Positions 57,149 to 64,000 of a DNA stretch of 64,000 bases are shown here, one piece after another. The stretch is from Agelaius tricolor (lineage: Eukaryota; Chordata; Aves; Passeriformes; Icteridae), in the NCBI GenBank assembly GCA_023055355.1, contig JALJCS010000036.1, forward strand, positions 248,001-312,000. The letters are read 5' to 3'. Each line of letters starts with the position of its first letter. The stretch's first letter is position 1. The notes under the pieces were generated by a model that did not search any database, was not told the DNA's origin, and worked only from the letters and a program-made list of their open reading frames with translations. The translations under genes were made by a program, and so were the position numbers.

Positions 57149-57974
57149 TTTATTCCCCTACCAGAGTTGTAAACAAGAAGCAGCCCCCCCACCCTGACCC
57201 ACCGAGGGTCCCCATCCCGAGGGGATCTCATCCAGAGGGGTCCCCATCCAGAGGGGTCCCCTTCACGAGGGGCCCTTCACATCCATCTCCCCAGAAATGT
57301 GCAAATCCAACCCCCGTGCAAAGAAAGGCTTTGGCAGGGGGAGCCCTGGGTGCCGTGAGGGGGGTGGCAGCACACAGGGGACCCCAAAACTTGTGGGTTT
57401 GGGGGTGCAGAGGCTCGGGCAGCCCCCCCTCCTGAAGGCAGCGAGCACTAGAGGGCAGCAGGGCCCAGCACTGGGTGCGGGAGGGAGGCATGGAAATCAA
57501 ATTAAATAATAATTCAAATACCGATAAATAAATAAATGGGCGGCTGGAGAAGTGGGGGAGGGGGTTGAGTCCCTCCTCCTCTGGCAACGAGTCTCTCCTC
57601 CCCTTCCCCAAATGTATAAAATATATTCTGACTATCTGAGGTAAATAACAAGGCTGTAAAAAAAACAAGAGGGGGGTGAACATTCCTGGCGTTTCCCCAC
57701 CCTTGAAAAAATAAAGCATCATAAATAGTTTTAAAGAAAATATGAGGATCAGCCCCCTCTCTCTCACACATAAATATAGATTATATTATGGATAAAAAAT
57801 ACGTCTTTCTCTCTATTCAAAAAGTGGAAAAATAGAGGAGAAGAAGGGGTTGTGCCCAAAAAGGACGAGGCTGGGAAGAGCTGCTTGTTTCCAAGAGCTC
57901 CTGCATGAAAAGGGGGCATGAGAGCAAATCCCCCTGTGGCTGCAGTGACGTGAAGGTGAGTGAGGGATGGGGGG
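57149..57974 (-). other. GPR3: GPR3 3' UTR
   Basis: About 0.8 kb from the stop codon to the minus-strand AATAAA at 57149-57154 (TTTATT on the plus strand). AT-rich at 57490-57840. Other hexamers are possible, so the exact end is uncertain. Confidence 0.6.
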
Positions 57975-58964
57975 TCAGACGTCGCTGGGGGAGCGGGAGC
58001 GGAAGGGCGGCGAGGGGGAGACGCAGCCACAGCACACGGCCCACAGCACCTTCTGGATCTCGCGGTTCCTGAAGGCGTAGATGACGGGGTTCAGCAGGGA
58101 GTTGTAGGTGGCGGGGAGCAGCGTGGCGTAGGTGTAGAGCGCCGGGGAGCTGCAGTCCCCCAGCAGCCCGTAGATGGCAAAGGGCAGCCAGCAGGACGCC
58201 AGCGTGCCCAGGATGACGGCCGGCGTGGCGATGCCCTTGCGCGTGCTGGTGCCGTAGTGGGAGCTGGCCAAGAAGTGCCTCTGCACGGCGATCTGGTGGG
58301 CGTGCCGGCACACGATCCGGCAGATCTGCACGTACAGCTGGAGCATCGCCGCCAGCACCGCCAGCAGGGAGGCCGAGAGCAGCACCAGGTGGCTCTTGGT
58401 CAGCGGCCTGACCACGCTGCAGGCCGACGGCTCTGCCAGGCAGTTCCAGCCCAGGACGGGCAGCAGCCCGTGGCAGATGGAGGCTCCCCAGGTGAGCATC
58501 AGCATGATGTAAGTCCTGGTGACCGTCCTCTCTGAGTAGTAGGTGAGGGCGTTGTAGAGGGACAGGTAGCGGTCGATGGTGATGGCCAGCAGGCTGCAGA
58601 CGCTGGCCGTGAAGGAGCCGACCAGCAGCCCCACGGTGAGGAGGCTGACGGCCTCTGATGGGATGAAGTACACGAAGGCAAAGTGCAGGATCAGCCCCAC
58701 GCCCGCCAGGAGGTCGGCGGTGGCCAAGCTGCCGATCAGGAGGAACATGGGGGCGCGGAAGGCCGGGGTGTAGAAGATGACCACGACCACGATGGCGTTC
58801 TCACAGGAGATGATGGTCCCCGAGATGCAGAGGACAACATCCCACGGGTTCAAGGCAAGGGGCTGCACCACAGACTCCAGGTCCAAGGAGCTGCCGCTGC
58901 CATTCCTGGCTGAGAACCAGCCTTGCTGGCCTTCGCTGGAGTTGGGGGGCCCTTTCTCCATCAT
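57975..58964 (-). CDS. GPR3: GPR3, constitutively active Gs-coupled receptor
   Basis: A 329-residue, intronless seven-helix receptor (human GPR3 is 330). The start is at 58964 (MMEKGPPNSS) in a perfect context, GCCACCATGATGG; the open frame runs further upstream through non-coding DNA and is not used. N-glycosylation sites at N8 and N21; helix 1 about 41-64, helix 2 about 73-96 with D84, helix 3 about 108-130 ending in the DRY motif (131-133), CWLP in helix 6 (258-261), NPVIY in helix 7 (292-296), a cysteine cluster (311-314) suited to palmitoylation, and the conserved end PFRSRSPSDV. Conserved family segments include WDVVLCISGT, TPAFRAPMFLL and LSLYNALTYYSE. GPR3 raises cAMP without a required ligand; in mammals it keeps oocytes in meiotic arrest and acts in neurons and brown fat. 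Nearest relatives are GPR6 and GPR12, but the termini match GPR3. Confidence 0.97.
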   Translation of the reverse strand: MMEKGPPNSSEGQQGWFSARNGSGSSLDLESVVQPLALNPWDVVLCISGTIISCENAIVVVVIFYTPAFRAPMFLLIGSLATADLLAGVGLILHFAFVYFIPSEAVSLLTVGLLVGSFTASVCSLLAITIDRYLSLYNALTYYSERTVTRTYIMLMLTWGASICHGLLPVLGWNCLAEPSACSVVRPLTKSHLVLLSASLLAVLAAMLQLYVQICRIVCRHAHQIAVQRHFLASSHYGTSTRKGIATPAVILGTLASCWLPFAIYGLLGDCSSPALYTYATLLPATYNSLLNPVIYAFRNREIQKVLWAVCCGCVSPSPPFRSRSPSDV

Positions 58965-59161
58965 GGTGGCAGAGGCTGGCCTGCAAGAGCTGTTGTCCAC
59001 GAGCTGCCCCTGATGGGACAGTACTGCCTGCCCCCAAAAGTTGTCCTCAGGAGGGTGGGCAGAGCAGTGGAGGTTGAGAGTGTGCTCGCTGCTTGCTCCG
59101 AGGGGATTTTTCTGGATGAGATGGTTTAGTTTTAAAATAAATAGGTGAATAAAGGGAAGGG

Positions 59162-59201
<40 letters not shown>

Positions 59202-59574
59202 ACCCCTGCTCCTGCCTGCCTTAGCTGCTGGGGGTTGGGCACTGCCTGATTTTGGTGGGTAAATCCAGGGGAGCAGGACTGGCAGTGGAAAACACCGAAG
59301 TGAGGGGATCCCCGGCAGCAGGTAAAGGGGGTGCCCCTGTCCCCCGCTCATCACCCCGCGGGAGCAGACCCCTCCCGTGCCCACCATGGCGTCCCTCCTT
59401 ACCCTGGGGTCCACCCCTCCCCGGGCCGGCAGCGCAGCGCCTGGACGGGCTGGGGGGCACGGCCGCCCCTCGCCACCCTCCCGGTAGCGCGGCGCTCCGC
59501 CAGAGCGGGCTCCCCCTCTGCCGGAGCCGCCGGTGCCGCCGGTGCCGCCGGTGCCGCCGGGGCCGGGCACTCAC
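58965..59574 (-). other. GPR3: GPR3 5' intron and 5' UTR
   Basis: The donor is CCGGCAG followed by GTGAGTG on the minus strand (exon ends at 59575). Possible acceptors before the ATG are CAACAGCTCTTGCAG (exon from about 58982) and TTTTGGGGGCAG. A two-exon GPR3 with a non-coding first exon matches the mammalian gene. A CA repeat lies within. Confidence 0.6.
59163..59203 (+). repeat. (AC)n microsatellite
   Basis: About 20 uninterrupted AC repeats in the GPR3 5' intron. Confidence 0.97.
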
Positions 59575-59770
59575 CTGCCGGGGCTGCGCGGGGCTGCCCC
59601 GGTGCCATGGGCGCCGCCGAGTTATAGCGACCGGACCGACCGGGGGCCGGGGGGGCCCGGCGCGGGTGACTCACGGCCCCCCGGCCCCGCCGTGACGTCA
59701 ATGCCGCACCGGAGCCAATCAGCGCCCGCGCGGGCAGCGCGGGAGCGCGCGCGCCGCATAGTAATCGCCG
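59575..59770 (-). promoter_or_regulatory. GPR3: GPR3 promoter and non-coding exon 1, with CRE, AP-1, CCAAT and possible TATA
   Basis: CpG-rich block upstream of the GPR3 5' exon donor. It holds a perfect cAMP-response element TGACGTCA at 59693-59700, an AP-1-type TGACTCA at 59667-59673, a CCAAT box at 59715-59719 (plus strand) and CTATAA on the minus strand at 59622-59627. Transcription would run leftward from about 59590-59660. Motifs are seen directly; their use is inferred. Confidence 0.6.
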
Positions 59771-59835
59771 CTCATTCATAAAAAACAGCAACAACCGCCC
59801 CCCCCAGCCCCGCGCCCGCCCCCGCCCGCGCCGCC

Positions 59836-59940
59836 CCCGAGCCCGAGGGACCCCCGAGCCCAGAGGGACTCACGAACCCAAAGGGACCCCCGAACCCAGA
59901 GGGACCCCCCGAGCCCAGAGGGACCCCCCAAGCCCGGGTC
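59836..59940 (+). repeat. Degenerate ~20-bp tandem repeat (CCCAGAGGGACCCCCGAG)
   Basis: About five units of GAGCCCAGAGGGACCCCCGA with small changes (GAACCCAAAGGGACC and others), just upstream of the GPR3 promoter. Confidence 0.85.
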
Positions 59941-60459
59941 ACCACCGTCCTGACAGGAGGGCACGGGGCGGCCTCGGCGCTCTCCCCGCAATGCGGAGGT
60001 TTGGGGGCTCCGCTGGAGGGGGCGGCCCGGAGCAGGGGGTGCGGGGTGGTCGAGGATGGGTCCCGTCCTGCCCCCGCACGGCCGGGGCTGCGCTGCGCCC
60101 TCCCCTCCCGGTGCGTCCCCGTGGGACGTTCCCACAGCCGGGCTGAATAATTCAGGGCCCGGAGGAGCGGGAATGCCCGGCCGGGGGGGCTGCGGGGAGC
60201 TCTGCCCCCGGAGAGGAGGAGGAGGAGAGGAGGAAGGACAGGGCTGCGCTCCTCCAGGCTCTTCCCCCGCGCCGGTTCCTCGAAGCCGGCGAGGAGAGAG
60301 GGGGTCCCGGCGAGCCCGGGCCGGGCTACGGCTCTGCTGGGACCCCTCGGAGCCCGGGCAGGGACCGGAGTGTCCCGGGCACGGCCCTGGAGCGGGCAGG
60401 GAGTGCGGGGAGTGCGGGGCGCTGGGCACGGGCCGGCTGCAGGCACACGGAGCGGGCAG

Positions 60460-61016
60460 GTGTGTACAGGGCGGGCAGAACGTGCAGGTGTGCGGTGTGT
60501 GCGGTGTACACGGTGTGTGCAAGTGTACAGGTGTGTACACATGTGTACAGGTGTGTGCAGGTGTGTACAGCTGTGTTCACTTGTGCACAGGTTTGCACAG
60601 GGGTACAGGTGTGTACAGGTGTGCACAGGTGTGCATAGGGGGTACAGGTGGGTACAGGTGTGTACAGGTGTGTACAGGTGTGCATAGGGGGTACAGGTGT
60701 GTACAGGGGTACAGGTGTGTAGAGGTATGTACAGGTGTGTACAGGTGTGCACAGGGGTTCAGGTGTGCACAGGTATGTACAGGTGTTTACAGGTGTGCAA
60801 AGGTGTGTACAGGGGGTACAGGTGTGTACAGGGTGTACAGGTGTGTACAGGTGTGCACAGGGGTGCAGGTGTGCACAGGGTGTACAGGTGTGTACAGGCG
60901 TGTACAGGGTGTACAGGTGTGCACAGGTGTGCACAGGGGGTACAGGGGCACAGGTGTGCACAGGGGTACAGGTGTGTACATGTGTGTACAGGTGTGTACA
61001 GGTGTGCACAGGGGCG
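60460..61016 (+). repeat. Large ~10-bp minisatellite (ACAGGTGTGT)n
   Basis: About 550 bp of ACAGGTGTGT, ACAGGTGTGC and ACAGGGGT units, mostly 10 bp apart with shorter variants. The core CAGGTG occurs about 29 times by my count. The array lies midway between the divergent GPR3 and CD164L2 promoters. It stays open in several frames, giving long artefactual Cys/Val or Thr/His repeat frames. Confidence 0.93.
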
Positions 61017-61045
61017 CAGTCCGTGCAGCCCCAGCTCTCCCACGG

Positions 61046-61101
61046 CCGATGGGTGCTCGGTGGGTGCTCGGTGGGTGCTCGGTGGGTGCTCGGTGGGTGC
61101 G
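61046..61101 (+). repeat. 11-bp tandem repeat (GGTGCTCGGTG)n
   Basis: Four to five nearly perfect 11-bp units ending in GGGTGCGACGG, just before the CD164L2 GC-box promoter. Confidence 0.9.
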
Positions 61102-61319
61102 ACGGGGGGGACGCACCCCGCGAGAGCCCCCCCAGCCCCGGGCCGGGCCCGCCGGGGCGGGGCGGGGCGGGACGAGGCGGGGCCGCCCCCCCTCCCCCGC
61201 CGCCGCCGGGGCCGCCTCCCGCGGGCGCGCATCTGCTCCGCTCCGCTCTCCCGGGAGATCCGCGGGCGCAGCTCCGCCGGGACCGTGCCGAGCCGGGCCG
61301 AGCCGAGCCGGGCCGGGCC
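61102..61319 (+). promoter_or_regulatory. CD164L2: CD164L2 GC-box promoter and 5' UTR
   Basis: Strongly CpG-rich and TATA-less, with clustered GGGGCGGGGCGGGGCGGG GC boxes at about 61154-61180 and a GAGCCGGGCC tandem run at 61290-61318 directly before the ATG. The transcription start is not defined. Confidence 0.6.
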
Positions 61320-61404
61320 ATGGCCCCGCCGGGCCCCGCGGCGCTGCGCTGCGCGCTCCTGTGCGCGCTGCTCTGCGCGCACGGACCCGCTCCCACCCGC
61401 GCAG
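61320..61404 (+). CDS. CD164L2: CD164L2 exon 1, signal peptide
   Basis: ATG in good context (GGGCCATGG). Codes for a hydrophobic leader with Leu/Cys/Ala core, ending PAPTRA, one base before the donor GTACGG. Intron 1 follows to 62876. Confidence 0.85.
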
Positions 61405-63848
61405 GTACGGCCGGGGGCGCGGGAGGGGCACTCGGGCCTTCGCAGCTCCGGGGCAGCTGAACTTTTCTGTGGGGGTTGGTTTTTGTCAGGGGTTCCCTCG
61501 CCCCCACGGGACTCGGTTGCCGAGCTTGGTTTGGGGGAGAGGGAGCCCTGCCCCGCTGCCAGCCGTGCTCGGGGGCTGGGACCCCGAGGGCCAGGGGGGT
61601 GCGCTGGCTGCGGCGGATGAGCGGCGAGCAGGGCCCAGGCTCCTCCCCAGAAACTGTGGGGATCTCGTGGTGGGGAGAGGGGAGCGGAGCCGTCCCCTCC
61701 TTTCCGAGGTGCTGCAACTCCGGGCATTAATTACACAAACCCCGGGCTTCCCTCCGCTCCCCCGCTCCCATCCCCCGGCTGCTGCCGTTTCCACCCTGAC
61801 TTGTCCCACGCGTGCTCCCCCTGGGAGCGGGGGTGCCCCGGGCCGCCCCCTCCCTCCCCACACCTGGCGGCAGGAGCGGGAGCTGGCAGCGCTGCGCTCG
61901 CGCGTCGGTTCCTGCGCCTGCCGCGATAAAAATAAATTATAAACCTGCCTAAAGCCTTGCGAACAAAGTCCTACTTTCCCATTGGCTCCCGGCAGGTCTC
62001 CAAATGCTGGAGGGGGGGCCAGCGGCGTGCCCACCCCCTCCCGTAGCCATGGCAATGGGGCCGCAGCATCTCCGCTTCCTGCCCTACGCCGCCAGTTGCC
62101 CCCTTGGCTTTTCCTAGGAAAGATGGGAAGGGGCTTTTCTCCCAGCCGCGCAGGGTTTTTGGGGAGCCCTCAAAGCTGCGGGGCTGCAGTGGCGGCTCCA
62201 AAGGGAAGCGCTGCCGGCAGGGCGCCCTGTGCCCGTCCCAGCCCCTGGGGAACGCCAGCCCCAGCAGCCTCCGGCGAGCCCTGCCAGGAGGGTTTGCCCT
62301 GCGAGCCTGCAACACCCGCAGCGTGGGGAGCGGCTCCCGGCTCGTTCCCGGGATGGGGAAACGCGGGACGCGGCGCGGGCAGGGCTCCCGCAGCCTCCCT
62401 CCGCAGCCAGCGCTGTAAATTAATGATGAGCGCGAGCGGGGGAAGAGCAGCTCCGCAAGCAGCGGGTGACTCACCGCCCCCGGGCGGGGAACGGGGCTCC
62501 CGCGGGACGGCCGGGGCGGGCAGAGCGGGGACAGAGCGGGGACACTGCCCGGGTAACCCCGGCCAGGCCGGAGCTGCTGCTGGTCTCATTCCAGCCTCCA
62601 CCAAGGATCCCAGACCCCGGCGCTGGGAGAGTTTCCTGCGCTGTGGGTGATGGGGGAGCCCTGTGTGAGCTGGGTGGGCGCTGGCAGCTGTGGCTGTCCC
62701 CTGGCTGGATGCTACAAACACCCCATGGGGATGGGTTTGGTGCTGTGGGATGTGCCCTCCTCCCTCCTGCTGCACCATCGGAATTGCCCCTCCGTGGGGC
62801 CGGGGTGCAGCCCCCTCCCCAGGGCCGCAGGGTGGGTGCTGGCCCTGCCCTCACGGCCTCTCCCCGGCTTTGGCAGGAGAGTGTGGCAAGCTGAGCTCCT
62901 GCGAGCTGTGCACCACAGCTGGGCGCTCTCACAACGGCACCGGCTGCGTCTGGGTGGGCTGCAGGACCCCCGAGGAGCCAGGTGAGGGCTGCGGGACCCC
63001 CGAGGAGCCAGGTGAGGGCTGAGGGACCCCCGAGGGGCCAGGTGAGGGGTGAGGGGCCCCCGAGGGGCCAGGTGAGGGGTGAGGGGCCCCCGAGGGGCCG
63101 GGTGAGGGGTGAGGGACCCCCGAGGGGCCAGGTGAGGGTTGAGGGACCCCAGAGGAGCCAGGTGAGGGGTGAGGGGCCCCCAAGGAGCCAGGTGAGGGGC
63201 TCAGGGCCCCAGAGGAGCCAGGTGAGGGGCTCGGCTGGGTGGGTGCAAAGAGGGGCTCTCAGCAGTGCCCCAGTGCCCGGGGCTGGTGGCTCTCAGCACC
63301 CTTGGGTGCCCAGGCCCAGCTGCTTTCCCCATCTCAGCTGCTCCCAAGGCCCTGCCTGGGGCTCTGCCCTGCGGGTGCAGCTCTGAGCCCCCGCTCCCAG
63401 ACCCTCAGGGGGATGCCCACCCTGGCAATGAAACCTCCTCATCCCAACCCCTCAGGTGCCCCGGGCAACCCTGGGCCTGGGCAGCCCTGGCTGCCCTGCT
63501 TGGGATGCCTGGGAAACTCTGCTCCTCTCCCCCCAGGAGCAGGGAGCTGCGTGCAGAGAGGCTCAGCAGTGCAGGGGACCTGTGCTCTCTACAACAGCAG
63601 CGCCCTGTGCCGAGGTAACCCCGAGCCCAAAGCCCCCAGACCCTCTGGCCTTTGGGACAGAGCTGCTGCCAGGGCCATGGGGGTGAACTCCCACCACCGG
63701 GACAGGGACAGGCTGCAGGGGCGTGGGGCAATGTCCCCTGACACCCCTTTTACCCCCTTCCCTCTGTCCCTGCCTTCTCCAGCACTGAAGTCCCACACGG
63801 AGGAGCCTCCACGGTCCCATAGCAAGGAGCCAGTGACACACTCCACAA
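61320..63848 (+). CDS. CD164L2: CD164L2, CD164 sialomucin-like 2 (partial; 3' end beyond window)
   Basis: Four exons are visible: 61320-61404, 62877-62981, 63537-63614 and 63783-63848, all phase 1 joins; the membrane-spanning and cytoplasmic end lies past the window. The product starts with a signal peptide (MAPPGPAALRCALLCALLCA, cleavage near residue 28), followed by a cysteine-rich segment (CGKLSSCELC, then NGTGCVWVGC, RTPEEPG, SCVQ, TCALYNSSALC) that matches CD164-family spacing and the human CD164L2 order, including PEEPG and the YN(S/R)S glycosylation site. Two N-glycosylation sites (NGT, NSS). The human protein is about 174 residues, type I membrane. Synteny next to GPR3 supports the call. 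Odd: a 30-bp tandem array starts inside exon 2 and repeats its donor. Confidence 0.88.
61405..62876 (+). other. CD164L2: CD164L2 intron 1
   Basis: About 1.5 kb, ending in CTCCCCGGCTTTGGCAG. Mostly GC-rich; a compact AT-richer block at 61915-62060 carries several transcription-factor motifs and is listed separately. No other exon recognised. Confidence 0.8.
61915..62060 (+). promoter_or_regulatory. Candidate intronic enhancer with GATA, SOX, CCAAT and RFX motifs
   Basis: Within 145 bp: CCGCGATAAAAATAAATTAT (GATA-like), GCGAACAAAGTCC (SOX core AACAAAG), CCCATTGGCTCC (inverted CCAAT) and GTAGCCATGGCAAT at 62043-62056 (near-consensus RFX X-box). The cluster is in CD164L2 intron 1. Function is inferred from motif grouping only. 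Confidence 0.4.
62877..62981 (+). CDS. CD164L2: CD164L2 exon 2
   Basis: Reads GECGKLSSCELCTTAGRSHN then GTGCVWVGCRTPEEP. The first available donor (GTGAGG at 62982) gives the PEEPG join seen in the human protein. A second identical-type donor 30 bp further (63012) would add ten residues in frame; later ones would include a TGA at 63020. Confidence 0.85.
62951..63231 (+). repeat. CD164L2: 30-bp tandem array spanning the exon 2/intron 2 border of CD164L2
   Basis: GGTGAGG recurs at exactly 30-bp steps: 62981, 63011, 63041, 63071, 63101, 63131, 63161, 63191 and 63221. Each unit reads like the last 30 bases of exon 2 plus its donor (GGGACCCCCGAGGAGCCA then GGTGAGGG). The first unit is exonic, so the exon end is the likely founder. 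Confidence 0.95.
63232..63536 (+). other. CD164L2: Rest of CD164L2 intron 2
   Basis: GC-rich, ending in CTCTGCTCCTCTCCCCCCAG. Nothing else seen. Confidence 0.8.
63537..63614 (+). CDS. CD164L2: CD164L2 exon 3
   Basis: Reads AGSCVQRGSAVQGTCALYNS then SALCR; the YNSS site and cysteine spacing match the CD164 family. Acceptor TCTCCCCCCAG, donor GTAACC. Confidence 0.87.
63783..63848 (+). CDS. CD164L2: CD164L2 exon 4 (probable)
   Basis: Reads ALKSHTEEPPRSHSKEPVTH then ST, a Ser/Thr/Pro mucin-like stalk. Acceptor CCTGCCTTCTCCAG; the donor GTTAGT is weaker, so the 3' border is less certain. The following 150 bases to the window end contain no recognisable CD164L2 segment. Confidence 0.65.
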
Positions 63849-64000
63849 GTTAGTGGCTCTGGGGAGGGGTGGGAAGCAGTGGGATGGGGGTCCTGGGTGC
63901 CCCAGGGACTTGTCCCAGCAAGGCTCTTCCCTCTCTAGCTCACGTTCCTTTGGGAGGGATGAGCAGAGCTGAACTCGGTGTTGGGCCAAGGGATGTCCCC

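Noticed and set aside
57975..59570. 531-codon open frame extending GPR3 upstream of 58964
   Set aside because: The extra N-terminus crosses a CA repeat, a splice donor and GC-rich promoter DNA; the ATG at 58964 has an ideal context and gives the known GPR3 length.
60056..61942. 628-codon open frame on the plus strand, and long minus-strand frames over the same region
   Set aside because: They are mostly translations of the ACAGGTGTGT array and GC-rich flanks, open in several frames at once, and they overlap the CD164L2 promoter and exon 1.

Overview
This is vertebrate, almost certainly bird, nuclear DNA. The sequence is GC-rich and gene-dense, with several truncated CR1-type LINE 3' ends in both orientations as the only interspersed repeats I recognise, and many short tandem arrays. 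Four genes are recognisable by their proteins, in the order AHDC1 (+), WASF2 (+), GPR3 (-), CD164L2 (+). This is the order of human 1p36.11 (reversed), so the block is conserved synteny. In chicken this block is, from memory, on a microchromosome (chr 23); the species cannot be named from the sequence alone.

Layout. 1-2.1 kb: CR1 fragment, then GC-rich 5' intronic or upstream DNA of AHDC1. 2.1-11.7 kb: AHDC1, with two candidate small upstream exons, one large coding exon (3496-8430) and a 3' UTR holding a 38/43-bp minisatellite and a GATGGA array. 11.7-20.3 kb: gene-free spacer with minisatellites, palindromic sites and possible regulatory blocks. 20.3-52.07 kb: WASF2, with a CpG-rich NF-Y-type promoter and non-coding exon 1 near 20.5 kb, a 16.5-kb first intron, eight coding exons (37108-48080) and a 4-kb 3' UTR. 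52.1-57.1 kb: tail-to-tail spacer with one CR1 copy. 57.15-59.76 kb: GPR3 on the minus strand, with an intronless coding sequence, a 5' non-coding exon and a CRE/AP-1/CCAAT promoter. 59.8-61.1 kb: head-to-head spacer dominated by tandem repeats. 61.1 kb to the end: CD164L2, exons 1-4, running off the right edge.

The genes do not form one pathway. AHDC1 (Gibbin) is a nuclear AT-hook regulator. WASF2 (WAVE2) drives Arp2/3 actin branching downstream of Rac. GPR3 is a constitutively Gs-active receptor. CD164L2 is a small sialomucin-like membrane protein.

Most notable observations: a one-base frameshift in a C9 run of the WASF2 polyproline exon; a 30-bp tandem array founded on the 3' end of CD164L2 exon 2 that copies its splice donor nine times; an open frame running through the two candidate AHDC1 upstream exons into the main exon; several tandem arrays that share a CAGGTG core; and promoter architectures at WASF2 (paired CCAAT boxes 32 bp apart) and GPR3 (full CRE). 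I found no CRISPR, prokaryotic, viral or otherwise exotic system.
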